Below are positions 6,987 to 14,373 of a DNA stretch of 41,357 nt, one piece after another (positions within the stretch are counted from its first letter, which is position 1; every line of letters begins with the position of its first letter). This stretch comes from a virus. A program made the translations under genes and the position numbers. Under the pieces are notes generated by a model that had not been told where the DNA came from, did not search any database, and saw only the letters and a program-made list of their open reading frames with translations. Location: IMG/VR virus record IMGVR_UViG_3300035698_011883, positions 1 through 41,357 of that record, one strand, 5' to 3'.

Positions 6987-9575
6987 GTGAATAGCTACGT
7001 TAAAATACTCGGGTATAGAATATTCGAAGATAAAGCCGAGAAGAAATGGAAAACAAAGCAAGTCTTTTTTGACCAGCCTTATCACTTTGAAACTCACCAA
7101 GATTTGTTTAACGGCTTAGAAGGGTTCATTGCGACCTTAGACCCAAACCAAAGATACAACCTTCACTACACTTTGCACCACTTACCCAAAGAAGCTAAAA
7201 CAAAGAAAGACTTTTACGCATATAACGTCATACCTTTCGACTTAGATAATGTTGACCCCACGAAGCACGAGCTATACATAAAAATTGTTGAAGAGTGTTT
7301 GAAGATCAACCGTAGCGAAATGGCGGTTATATCTTCTGGCAATGGCCTTCACTTTATAATACAGCTTGCGACCCCTTTGATAAGCGAAGATGAAGTCAAC
7401 TCACTTAAAGCTTCGTACTCAAGTCAGTGCGAGTACATGCAAAGTCGTCTTAAAGACGAAAACCTAATCTATAAATCAACATTTCAAGGCGAAACTAGGT
7501 TCACTAACTTCGATGAACAAATTCTTAGGTTAGGAACCCTACGGCTTCCACTCACCCAAAACATTAAGTATGACAAAATATCAGGTCAGAATATATCGTC
7601 ATCGAAGTGTGAATTCTACACAAGATTTATGGTCCCTAAAACCCTAACACAAATAGGTTTAGTCGCTGAAAATAATATGGTCACAGAACCTTTTGATGCT
7701 GATAAGTATTGGGGAAAAACAGACTCTGAATATATCTTCGATAAATGCGGCGCTCTTCGAGAGTTTAAAGAAAAGCAGGGTAAGGTAAGCTACGCTGCAT
7801 GGTTTAGTAGTCTGTCTATCGTATCACGACTAAATGACGTTGACGGTACTGAACTTGCTCACACTATTTCATCAGGTCACCCAGGATACTCTAGAAGTGA
7901 AACCCAGACTGCAATCGAGAACACACTTAATGACGGTGGACCCCACTTATGTACTACGTTTAAACGTAGCTTTGACGCATGCAAAACCTGCACACTTGTA
8001 TGTAAAACCCCTCTTCAACTGCGCTCAAAGAAACATTTAAAGTATGAAGAAAAAGGATTCCACTTGTTTAAATCAGGTATATGGAATCCGTACTTTAAGG
8101 AAATGCTTGTCAAAGTAAATCAAGATTACAATTATAAAGTGAAAGGCAATAACCGAGAATTATGGATATATGACGAACCTGCTTATAAATGGAATATGTG
8201 GGAGTATAACGATTTTAGGTCTTACGTATCGTCTATAATGGACTTAAAGCCAGGTGACCTTGCAAAAACCACAACTAAGAACGAATTAGAGCACCAGGTC
8301 CTCGACAGGAATCCTCTGCCTGATAATTACTTCATGGATATGTCAGTAGGTAAAGTTAATTTCGAAAATGGGTTTATAAACATAAATAATTCTGTTGAGT
8401 CAGAAGGTAGTACACTAAATAGCTTTGAGTTTAAAGCGCATACTGCTGAGAGCTTCAAAGAAGGCTTTTTATACTGTTTGCCGTTTTCATATGATGCTAA
8501 TGCACTCGCACCTTTATTCGATCAATTTATAACGGATATATGTCTTGAGCGTGAAGATTTAAAGCTTCTGCTCTTAGAGTTTCTAGGTTACTGCCTTTCT
8601 AATGACGAAATATGGTCGCATAAAGCCATGATCTTAAAAGGCGAAGGTGCCAACGGTAAATCAGTGCTTTTAGAAGTCATAAAATCTATGATCGGCACAG
8701 GTGCATACTCAATTCTATCTCTAAAACAACTACAAGACGTTGAAAGTCGAGCTAAACTCATAGGTAGCATCGCTAACATATCAGATGAAACGCCAAAGGA
8801 TAGCTTGTTTGAAGCGGAAGAGTTTAAAAAACTCGTATCTGGTGGTGAATTTGAATACCGCATACTGTACAAAGGTAAAGGCATGGCAAGAAATAGAGCT
8901 AAGTTTCTATTCTCCAGTAACAATGATTTACATATTACTGATAAATCTTCAGGAGTCCTGCGAAGGCTTATAATAGCACCAATGGACGCTAACTTCGACC
9001 CCGACTTAGGACCTGTTACTCGACCACCAGATCCGTTTATAATCGGTAAACTAAAAGCTGAACGTGCAGGAATATTTAACCTATGCCTCAACGCCTACGT
9101 CAAAGCAAAAGCCGTAGGCTGTTTTACGGATTCCGTCGCCACCAAAGAAACACTACAAGAAGCGACAGAAGGCTCGAACCCACTTCTGACATACTTCAAT
9201 GACCATATAAACTTAGAACTTTTAAAGCCTTTGCAAGCAGCCAGTACATTTGACTCTGATGTGATGATAGAAGATATGAAAATGGGGCTGCCTGTCTTTA
9301 ATCAGGTCCCTAAATCCTTTGATGTGTTCTGTTTTGTCCCTGGCTCTAACATAAGAAAAGACTTTGATCTTTACTGTGAAGATAGCGGCTTTAAAACAAA
9401 ATATAGCAAGGTAGCTTTTGGTCGAGAGTTTAGTCGTATTCTTAAAAGACATTATGGCACGTTCAAAGCCGACAAACTATATACAAGAAATAAACGCACT
9501 GGCACTGAAGCAAGAGGCTGGATTTTACCTTGGCAGCCGTTTTCATATGACTCTGTCTCAGCCATTTGCCCATAA
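6987..9575 (+). CDS. AEP-type primase fused to SF3 (D5-like) helicase
   Basis: An 862-residue replication protein with primase and helicase on one chain. The N-terminal archaeo-eukaryotic primase motifs are visible: FDLD at 84-87 (metal-binding acidic pair) and SSGNGLHF at about 116-123. A cysteine/histidine cluster (HLCTTF...CKTCTLVC) at about 318-338 may bind zinc. The C-terminal third holds the SF3 helicase: Walker A GEGANGKS at about 552-559, then ISDETPKDSLFEAEEFKKL and FLFSSNNDL, then LRRLIIAP with the arginine finger near 658. It would prime and unwind at the origin. GTG 6987 is used, with AGGGGA about 8 nt upstream. Transcription diverges from the helicase operon. It replaces the T7 gp4-type primase-helicase. 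Confidence 0.93.
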   Translation: MNSYVKILGYRIFEDKAEKKWKTKQVFFDQPYHFETHQDLFNGLEGFIATLDPNQRYNLHYTLHHLPKEAKTKKDFYAYNVIPFDLDNVDPTKHELYIKIVEECLKINRSEMAVISSGNGLHFIIQLATPLISEDEVNSLKASYSSQCEYMQSRLKDENLIYKSTFQGETRFTNFDEQILRLGTLRLPLTQNIKYDKISGQNISSSKCEFYTRFMVPKTLTQIGLVAENNMVTEPFDADKYWGKTDSEYIFDKCGALREFKEKQGKVSYAAWFSSLSIVSRLNDVDGTELAHTISSGHPGYSRSETQTAIENTLNDGGPHLCTTFKRSFDACKTCTLVCKTPLQLRSKKHLKYEEKGFHLFKSGIWNPYFKEMLVKVNQDYNYKVKGNNRELWIYDEPAYKWNMWEYNDFRSYVSSIMDLKPGDLAKTTTKNELEHQVLDRNPLPDNYFMDMSVGKVNFENGFININNSVESEGSTLNSFEFKAHTAESFKEGFLYCLPFSYDANALAPLFDQFITDICLEREDLKLLLLEFLGYCLSNDEIWSHKAMILKGEGANGKSVLLEVIKSMIGTGAYSILSLKQLQDVESRAKLIGSIANISDETPKDSLFEAEEFKKLVSGGEFEYRILYKGKGMARNRAKFLFSSNNDLHITDKSSGVLRRLIIAPMDANFDPDLGPVTRPPDPFIIGKLKAERAGIFNLCLNAYVKAKAVGCFTDSVATKETLQEATEGSNPLLTYFNDHINLELLKPLQAASTFDSDVMIEDMKMGLPVFNQVPKSFDVFCFVPGSNIRKDFDLYCEDSGFKTKYSKVAFGREFSRILKRHYGTFKADKLYTRNKRTGTEARGWILPWQPFSYDSVSAICP

Positions 9576-9602
9576 CTGGTTTTAAAGCTACGCTATAAGC
9601 AT

Positions 9603-9818
9603 ATGGAAGCTGACTTCGTACATCACGACTATAAAGATTTAGCAGAGGGTATGACCACCCTTTTTAAAGACATAGATGAACTTATAGATGTCAAAGAACT
9701 TAAACTAAACAAAAAACAAAAAGACCTTATCATGGAAATGATAACACTCTTGATTTACACAGATTACACAGTGTTTTACACGCCTTACCTTATCGAAAAG
9801 TGCGAAGATGTTCAGTAG
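9603..9818 (+). CDS. small acidic hypothetical protein (71 aa)
   Basis: ATG 9603 lies 27 nt after the primase-helicase stop. The product is helical and acidic (LFKDIDELIDVKELKLNKKQ, then a hydrophobic helix MEMITLLIYTDYTVFYTPYL). The last codons overlap the start of the nuclease gene, which suggests coupling. No family recognised; position implies a replication-module accessory role. Confidence 0.65.
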   Translation: MEADFVHHDYKDLAEGMTTLFKDIDELIDVKELKLNKKQKDLIMEMITLLIYTDYTVFYTPYLIEKCEDVQ

Positions 9819-10128
9819 TAAATTAAACCCCACCCACAAAAGAAGTACACTGTCAGAATCCTCGTTTCAAAAAAAGATCCTCGACTGGCTCAAATCCCAA
9901 CCACAAACTTACGTCTTTAAAGTAATCAGAGCCAACAGGTCTGGCGTTCACGATATAATAGTGTGCCATAAAGGATTGTTTAAAAGCATCGAAGTAAAGT
10001 CAGACACTGGTCGTATGTCAGACTTACAAAAGCTTCACGCTATTGAAGTAAGACTCGCAGGTGGTCAGGCTTTTAATGTTAAGCCGTCAACTTTTGAGGT
10101 TTTCAAACATGACTTCCATGCTAATTAA
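9808..10128 (+). CDS. VRR-NUC family endonuclease
   Basis: A 106-residue single-domain nuclease of the PD-(D/E)XK superfamily. The motifs are E at the start of helix 1 (LSESSFQKKILDWL), SGVHDIIV with the catalytic Asp, and IEVKSDTGRMSDLQKLH with the E-x-K pair and the Q-K-x-H helix. This is the usual order for stand-alone phage VRR-NUC proteins. Such enzymes cut branched or flapped DNA; here it would resolve replication or recombination structures together with the upstream primase-helicase. ATG 9808 overlaps the previous gene by 11 nt. Its 3' end overlaps the convergent gene by 8 nt. Confidence 0.88.
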   Translation: MFSSKLNPTHKRSTLSESSFQKKILDWLKSQPQTYVFKVIRANRSGVHDIIVCHKGLFKSIEVKSDTGRMSDLQKLHAIEVRLAGGQAFNVKPSTFEVFKHDFHAN

Positions 10129-10438
10129 ACAAATCATTACCCTGAATGTTATTCTTTTCCTTAATGTTCGCTGCTAAAAGCCATAAGTAATAAGCAGTAA
10201 GTTCTTGGTCATCTTTAGCTTGTACGTCATCTATACCTATTTCATCTAAGTAATTTATGACCTTGTCTATTTCTTTGATCTCAAAGTATTTAACCGCAGC
10301 TTCTGTGTCTTCATCACATCGACCTTGGTGGTAACATGATTCAAGCATATCCCAATGGATCTCACTCATGTTTTTAGAAGTTAACTCGATGTCAGTGTCC
10401 ATGTCGCCAGTTAAATCATATTTAGTTATAGTGTTCAT
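10121..10438 (-). CDS. hypothetical acidic protein (105 aa)
   Basis: Last gene of the 12.6-10.1 kb leftward group, overlapping the convergent nuclease gene by 8 nt at the 3' end. The protein is acidic, with SEIHWDMLESCYHQGRCDEDTEA and KVINYLDEIGIDDVQAKDDQELTAYYLWLLA. ATG 10438 has GAGGGA upstream. No family recognised. Confidence 0.7.
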   Translation of the reverse strand: MNTITKYDLTGDMDTDIELTSKNMSEIHWDMLESCYHQGRCDEDTEAAVKYFEIKEIDKVINYLDEIGIDDVQAKDDQELTAYYLWLLAANIKEKNNIQGNDLFN

Positions 10439-10469
10439 ATGTCCCTCAATTAGTTAATTTGGTTTAAAT

Positions 10470-11102
10470 TTATATACGTTCGTGGCTTAGTTTCTCAGGC
10501 TTTTCATGCGAAAAACGCATGGGCATAATTATAAAATTCATAACTTTGCCTTTAAATAAAACCGCATTAGTAGGTGAAAAATTAGCGCCATGCTTGTAAT
10601 AGACATCTAATGTTTGCTCAACGTGAAGCGGTTCAAGCAAAGTCGGATTAAGATATAAGCCTTCTGGTTCTTCTTTCAACGTAAACCCATCTTTACATAT
10701 GCCTATCTGATAATTTTGAGGTGAAGCGAATCTCTGTTTTCCCTTTACGCCTTTTAACCATGACGGTGTATAAACGCTCGTAACGTAATCCCCTGAACTA
10801 AAGAGTCTAAATGCCGTCCATTTTGGGTATTCGCTTTTAGCATCGACCGACACTAAAAGACCCATGCCTACAAATTTAACGTCAACCATTCCACTTTTAG
10901 TAAGGTTACTGTTCTGTACACGACTTAAAAGTCTAGAAAATAGCTCGTAACTATATGCGCATATATGCCCATCAGTAGCTACCAAGCATTTTTCTTCAAA
11001 ATCAACGTAAATATTGTTTAGATAAGGTCTTGTATGATCTTTTGAAGCGCATTTAATCAGTGCTTTTAACTGTTCTTTTGTATCTTTGTCTAAATCTACC
11101 AT
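10470..11102 (-). CDS. DNA sliding-clamp-like protein (DnaN-related)
   Basis: A 210-residue protein with hallmarks of beta-clamp folds. Near the N terminus 'RPYLNNIYVDFEEKCLVATDGHICAY' fits the DnaN pattern 'R-x-x-L-...-V-ATDGH-L'. At the C terminus 'NAVLFKGKVMNFIIMPMRF' fits the clamp ending 'P-...-IMPMR'. Bacterial DnaN has three such domains (about 366 residues), so this protein would have two or less. I chose ATG 11102 because AAGGAAAG lies upstream and the alternative at 11156 overlaps the neighbouring gene. It could tether the phage polymerase or serve as a decoy for host clamp partners. The fold assignment rests on these two motifs. Confidence 0.6.
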   Translation of the reverse strand: MVDLDKDTKEQLKALIKCASKDHTRPYLNNIYVDFEEKCLVATDGHICAYSYELFSRLLSRVQNSNLTKSGMVDVKFVGMGLLVSVDAKSEYPKWTAFRLFSSGDYVTSVYTPSWLKGVKGKQRFASPQNYQIGICKDGFTLKEEPEGLYLNPTLLEPLHVEQTLDVYYKHGANFSPTNAVLFKGKVMNFIIMPMRFSHEKPEKLSHERI

Positions 11103-11118
11103 TGTATGCTTTCCTTTT

Positions 11119-11373
11119 TTAGTAGTTAATATGCTCGTAAACATTTCTTGTTTCATCTTTATCTAACCAGTAGACGTCAAAATCACCTTCATAACCTGTG
11201 TTGTCGCAAGCGTTACACTCTGCTGGGTTATCTACTGCGCCGAAAAAAGGCTTAAAATCCCTGCAAAAAGGACACTTGTTGGCTTTTAATACTGCATCAA
11301 CTTTTGATGACTTATAGTGACCTTTAAATAGCTCGTTTCCTGCCCAGTCAATTATCTCAATTTGATTTTTCAC
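11119..11373 (-). CDS. small zinc-ribbon protein
   Basis: An 84-residue protein with two CxxC pairs (CPFC at about 34-37 and CNAC at about 53-56, followed by NTGYEGD). This resembles one half of a DnaJ-type zinc finger and would bind one zinc ion. The start is GTG 11373, with AAGGAAAA upstream and a 17-nt overlap with the preceding gene. Function unknown; it could be an adaptor for a host protein or a nucleic-acid binder. Confidence 0.65.
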   Translation of the reverse strand: MKNQIEIIDWAGNELFKGHYKSSKVDAVLKANKCPFCRDFKPFFGAVDNPAECNACDNTGYEGDFDVYWLDKDETRNVYEHINY

Positions 11374-11683
11374 TTTGCTTTTCCTTTTTTGTTATGTTAT
11401 CTAATATAAATAAAGCTAGTTTAAGCGCATTGTCGGCGCTCAAACGAATTTCTTCCATATAAAGCTTGTTACCTCTAAATCTTACAGCAAATCTAATGCC
11501 GTCAATCGTAATAGATGTTTCAACCTTTTCATTACTCTGTACTTCCTCTATTAAGTTTTTCTTTTCAGTTTCAATGGCTTTAATAGCCCTGTTTATAATA
11601 TGTAAATTGTATTGATCGCCGTACAAACCGTAATTAAGAATTTCAGTTCTAAGCTCGATAAGCACCTTGTAAGCTTCATTCAT
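11357..11683 (-). CDS. hypothetical protein (108 aa)
   Basis: N-terminal helical half (YKVLIELRTEILNYGLY, INRAIKAIETEKKNLI), then a beta-rich segment (SITIDGIRFAVRFRGNKLYM) and a C-terminal helix. It overlaps the zinc-ribbon gene by 17 nt and lies 1 nt after the previous gene. No family recognised. Confidence 0.65.
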   Translation of the reverse strand: MNEAYKVLIELRTEILNYGLYGDQYNLHIINRAIKAIETEKKNLIEEVQSNEKVETSITIDGIRFAVRFRGNKLYMEEIRLSADNALKLALFILDNITKKEKQSEKSN

Positions 11684-11684
11684 T

Positions 11685-11930
11685 TTAATATACCTCTGTT
11701 ATCATCACGCAGATTGCACAGCGATTAAGGTCATACCTTAAAAAATCACCACAATCGGCAGTAAGTCGTAACTTAACACTTCCTAACTCAAGCTTTTCCC
11801 TGACTAATTTAAGTAATTGCCTGCGAGTATAATTGTCGGGTAATTCGTCGTTTTCAATTTCTTTCCTAGTTACCCAAGAGTAATTCGTCTCGCCGCCAAA
11901 AGTGTCTGTCATCTCAATCTGTAAACTCAT
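11685..11930 (-). CDS. hypothetical protein (81 aa)
   Basis: ATG 11930 with AAGGAAGG upstream. Contains a likely helix (DNYTRRQLLKLVREKLEL) and a C-terminal cysteine-containing strand region (LTADCGDFLRYDLNRCAICV). No family recognised. It is tightly packed between neighbours of the same leftward group. Confidence 0.65.
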   Translation of the reverse strand: MSLQIEMTDTFGGETNYSWVTRKEIENDELPDNYTRRQLLKLVREKLELGSVKLRLTADCGDFLRYDLNRCAICVMITEVY

Positions 11931-11943
11931 ATGCCTTCCTTTT

Positions 11944-12144
11944 TTAAATAGCTTTTAATCGCTCGAATCTATGTCTACCGCTCTTATAAACAATTTTATA
12001 TGTACTGTTCATAATTAGTGAAGGCTCACCATTTTTTAAAATCAAACTTGTATTTCTGTCTATCGTGTAATCACTGTAAAAATACTTCTGAATTAAAATC
12101 TCAAGTTGATCTAGCCCCTTCGCAGAACCTATTAGTTTTTTCAT
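11944..12144 (-). CDS. small basic hypothetical protein (66 aa)
   Basis: ATG 12144 with AAAGGAC upstream. A short protein with a helical N-terminal half (LDQLEILIQKYFYSDYTI) and strands (SLILKNGEPSLIMN, YKIVYKSGRHRF). No family recognised. Confidence 0.6.
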   Translation of the reverse strand: MKKLIGSAKGLDQLEILIQKYFYSDYTIDRNTSLILKNGEPSLIMNSTYKIVYKSGRHRFERLKAI

Positions 12145-12152
12145 AGTCGTTT

Positions 12153-12341
12153 TTAGTCCTTTTTTGCTTCTATAAGTTCAGCAGCTTTAAGTTCTTTCTG
12201 CATAAACGCAATCAAGAAGTCTAGTGAAGTCATATATAAAGACATCTGCTCTTTATCTTTAAATTCAATGGTGACATAAGCAAAAGCTTTTAAATGTTCT
12301 AACTCTTGTAATTTTAAAAATATACTTCTTGAATGTTTCAT
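12153..12341 (-). CDS. small hypothetical protein (62 aa)
   Basis: ATG 12341 with AAAGGAT about 12 nt upstream. The product is mostly helical (SIFLKLQELEHLKAFAYVTI, DKEQMSLYMTSLDFLIAFMQ). No family recognised. The leader 'TTAAACGACTATGAAA' resembles that of the next gene downstream, so the two share an initiation region. Confidence 0.6.
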   Translation of the reverse strand: MKHSRSIFLKLQELEHLKAFAYVTIEFKDKEQMSLYMTSLDFLIAFMQKELKAAELIEAKKD

Positions 12342-12356
12342 AGTCGTTTAATCCTT

Positions 12357-12653
12357 TTAAAAGTTAGTGTTAATTATTATGCCGCCGTCAAATTCAATGA
12401 CCTTTGTTGCATCTTGTAAGTCGTTAATCGAATCTATGTAAGCGTAGTCTTTCTTAACCTCTTCTATATCTAGGTACTCCGAGTAATCGCAGCAGAATGC
12501 GATTATATCGAATTCTATTTCTAGCTCTGTCTCGGCTTCTAAATCTGTAAAGTAAGTATATAGTGCGTTTAATCCTTCAAGAGTGAAACGCTCTTTTGTG
12601 TCCGCCTGTCTAAAAGCATCTCTGAACTCAAATCTATCTATTGTTCTGTACAT
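12357..12653 (-). CDS. conserved phage hypothetical protein (98 aa)
   Basis: First gene of the leftward group. The pattern 'F-x-D-A-F-...-RFTLEGLNALYTYFTDLE-...-EIEFDIIAFCCDYSEY' matches a small acidic protein often seen in phage early regions; its function is unknown to me. ATG 12653 has AAGGAC upstream. An operator-like palindrome at 12698-12719 lies about 45 nt before the start and probably controls the whole group. Confidence 0.7.
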   Translation of the reverse strand: MYRTIDRFEFRDAFRQADTKERFTLEGLNALYTYFTDLEAETELEIEFDIIAFCCDYSEYLDIEEVKKDYAYIDSINDLQDATKVIEFDGGIIINTNF

Positions 12654-12680
12654 TTAATTGTCCTTGGTTTGATGGTTAAA

Positions 12681-12719
12681 ATAGTATTTAAACTATATTA
12701 GTTGATGGCCGTCAACTAA
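12681..12719. promoter_or_regulatory. operator-like palindromes before the leftward small-gene group
   Basis: TTAGTTGA-TGGCCG-TCAACTAA (12698-12719) is a perfect 8+8 inverted repeat, and ATAGT-ATTTAA-ACTAT (12681-12696) is a second one beside it. Both lie just upstream of the first leftward gene. The TTAGTTGA half-site also occurs at 15318-15325 over the -35 element of the candidate late promoter. Confidence 0.5.
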
Positions 12720-12770
12720 ATTCAATTAAAATTGAAGAAATATTTTGAAGCCTTACAATCGCTGGGTTTT

Positions 12771-12960
12771 AAATTATGAAAATTTGAGGGAAAATTTGAA
12801 AATTTTGAAAATTTTTGGATTTTTTAGATTCGCCGCCCACGAAGTCTGTATGTCTGTCTGTCTGTGTAACATAATATTTTTGGAATGAAACATAATATTT
12901 TCAAAATTTTTGTGTAACATAATATTTCCGATTTTAAAATGAAACATAATAATAGTGACC
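12771..12960. other. candidate replication origin or regulatory array (A+T-rich DNA plus iterons)
   Basis: The stretch 12774-12830 is very A+T-rich, with phased A and T runs and repeated GAAAATTTG/GAAAATTTT. It is followed by TCTG repeats (12855-12863) and the four-copy repeat array. The whole gap 12654-13203 has no convincing gene. An A+T-rich block beside iterons is the classical layout of a replication origin, but an array of operators would look similar. Confidence 0.4.
12865..12954. repeat. four iteron-like direct repeats (TGWAACATAATAWTW)
   Basis: Copies start at 12865, 12886, 12913 and 12940: TGTAACATAATATTTT, TGAAACATAATATTTT, TGTAACATAATATTTC and TGAAACATAATAATAG. The T and A variants alternate. 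Spacings are 21, 27 and 27 bp. Confidence 0.75.
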
Positions 12961-13074
12961 ATTTTGGGCCTACTGACTATTAGTTCTACGATTTTAAAAA
13001 AGATCAAAGTTTTCACAGCTTTATTGTCTGGTTGAATAGATATATTTGCACGTATATTGTAAATATAACTTATA

Positions 13075-13135
13075 GTGTCACTACTATTAGTTTCTAAACG
13101 CCTTTAGTTTAGTTCTGAACTAGTTTAGTTGTTGG
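13075..13135. promoter_or_regulatory. cluster of short palindromes and TTTAGTT motifs
   Basis: TAGTG-T-CACTA (near 13074-13084) and AGTTC-T-GAACT (near 13111-13121) are perfect short palindromes. They are surrounded by several TTAGTT or TTTAGTT copies up to about 13130. This is probably the control region of the exported-protein genes that start at 13204. A weak promoter candidate is TTGGCA near 13132 with TATTAG 16 bp further on. Confidence 0.35.
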
Positions 13136-13203
13136 CACAAGTATTGAATAAGGTATTAGACAATAAGACAATTAAGTTTTATTGAAAACATGAGAGGCAT
13201 AAC

Positions 13204-13488
13204 ATGAGAGCATTATCAAAAATAGTAGTAGTAGTAGTAGGTTTACTTATAAGTATATCAGTTTCGGCCGTTTCTGTTGAGACACTAGACTTTAGTGGTA
13301 ACCATCGCTCTAAGCTAATTGAATTAGAGGCTGCTAAACAAAAAATACAAGACACTATAAGTATATACAATAAATCAATGTCTAAGGCGCAAAAAGATCA
13401 ACTAAGAGCTGATTTAAAAGCTCTTCGCAAGTGTAAATTTACTCAACCATGTCTTGAAGAGATGACCAACAGACCTGTTAAAAATTAG
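13204..13488 (+). CDS. small periplasmic protein with signal peptide
   Basis: A 94-residue precursor. Residues 1-22 form a typical Sec signal peptide (MRALSK, then IVVVVVGLLISISVSA, with an SVSA-like cleavage site). The mature part is short and charged, with a helical middle (RSKLIELEAAKQKIQDTISI) and two cysteines (CKFTQPC) that could form a disulphide in the periplasm. ATG 13204 has GAGAGG 6 nt upstream. It is followed by a terminator-like hairpin and then two lipoprotein genes. A phage-made periplasmic protein may alter the envelope or block superinfection; this is inferred. Confidence 0.75.
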   Translation: MRALSKIVVVVVGLLISISVSAVSVETLDFSGNHRSKLIELEAAKQKIQDTISIYNKSMSKAQKDQLRADLKALRKCKFTQPCLEEMTNRPVKN

Positions 13489-13517
13489 TCTCATGGTTTT
13501 TAGGGGAACTGTTATGT

Positions 13518-13546
13518 GGCGGTCTTAAGTGACCGTCACAATTTTT
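13518..13546 (+). terminator. rho-independent terminator-like hairpin
   Basis: GGCGGTC-TTAAGT-GACCGTC (7-bp stem with one G-T pair) is followed by ACAATTTTT. It lies between the periplasmic-protein gene and the first lipoprotein gene and would at least partly separate their expression. Confidence 0.6.
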
Positions 13547-13579
13547 AAAAACAAAAAAACAATTAAAAAAGGACATAAC

Positions 13580-14035
13580 ATGAGACACTTAATTTTTTTA
13601 ATTATTATTAGTTTTTGCACTACTGCTTGCACGACTGTTTTAAAAATTGAAACTGACATGGCAACAGCAAGCGAAATTGATCGGGAAGACCAAGTCGAAG
13701 CCGAAATGGTTGGTAATGGTACTTGCATAACTATAGTAGATCGAGCGAACTATACCATGTGGCTCTCAACTTATAAGAACTTAAGTTACGAGACTATACA
13801 AAATTTAGTCGGACCATGGGTGCGAAATGCTGACGTCAGCGAAATACATTTGGCTGGACTAACTAGTCTACTTATAGGGACATACGGCACCATTGAAGAC
13901 GGCAAATTGTGGGGCATCCAGCAAGCTGGTGGTGGTGATCTGTTATGCGAAGGTGCAGCGACACACAATATAATTATATCTTTAAAACCTGAAGGAATGG
14001 TGTGTGTTGAGGATAATGGCGGTCGTGATGATTAG
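13580..14035 (+). CDS. putative lipoprotein
   Basis: A 151-residue precursor starting at ATG 13580 with AAAAAAGGA upstream; the frame is open further upstream but without a ribosome binding site. Residues 1-17 form a lipoprotein signal (MRHLIFLIIISFCTTAC) with the likely lipidated Cys at 17. The mature domain contains GNGTCITIVDRANYTMWLS, LAGLTSLLIGTYGT and GEGAATHNIIISLKP-type segments and four further cysteines. No family recognised. The leader (GGACATAACATGAGA) nearly repeats that of the preceding gene (GGCATAACATGAGA), so the initiation region was duplicated. Likely anchored in the outer or inner membrane. Confidence 0.75.
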   Translation: MRHLIFLIIISFCTTACTTVLKIETDMATASEIDREDQVEAEMVGNGTCITIVDRANYTMWLSTYKNLSYETIQNLVGPWVRNADVSEIHLAGLTSLLIGTYGTIEDGKLWGIQQAGGGDLLCEGAATHNIIISLKPEGMVCVEDNGGRDD

Positions 14036-14372
14036 ACTTATATATATACTGACAATAATACTTATTATGGGTGCGTGTAGCACAATAAATAAAATCAGGG
14101 GCATCCAGACTTATAGTCTAATAAGTGTAGCGTACGACTCATGCTCGATTAGACCTAATCGCATTTACAGAGACACACTGAAAACTAATCTTAATTTCGA
14201 TCAAGCAACTCAAGCCATTGAAGTAGATATAAATGAGTCCCTGTCAATGGGATATACTGAACTTGATACAAAAATATATATCAGTGTTTTTGATAATGTT
14301 TTAAATGGTGTCTCTCATTTTTGTGATCAAGACAAAAATATACTTTATATCTTATACGCAAGGGCTAATTAA
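14028..14372 (+). CDS. putative lipoprotein (small)
   Basis: The start overlaps the end of the previous gene. I chose ATG 14028; ATG 14016 in the same frame is an alternative. The N terminus (MIRLIYILTIILIMGAC) is a lipoprotein signal with Cys 17 as lipidation site. The mature part of about 98 residues has two further cysteines (SCSIRPNR and HFCDQDKN) and a helical region (TNLNFDQATQAIEVDI). Overlap with the upstream lipoprotein gene suggests the two products act together. No family recognised. Confidence 0.7.
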   Translation: MIRLIYILTIILIMGACSTINKIRGIQTYSLISVAYDSCSIRPNRIYRDTLKTNLNFDQATQAIEVDINESLSMGYTELDTKIYISVFDNVLNGVSHFCDQDKNILYILYARAN

Positions 14373-14373
14373 G

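Noticed and set aside
8588-9091. 167-codon minus-strand frame inside the primase-helicase gene
   Set aside because: It covers the Walker A and arginine-finger region of a clear gene on the other strand and has no start signals.
12774-13016. 80-codon leftward frame in the iteron region
   Set aside because: It is read through the A+T-rich repeats (NIMLHKNFENIMFHSKNIMLH), has no ribosome binding site and mirrors the repeat units.
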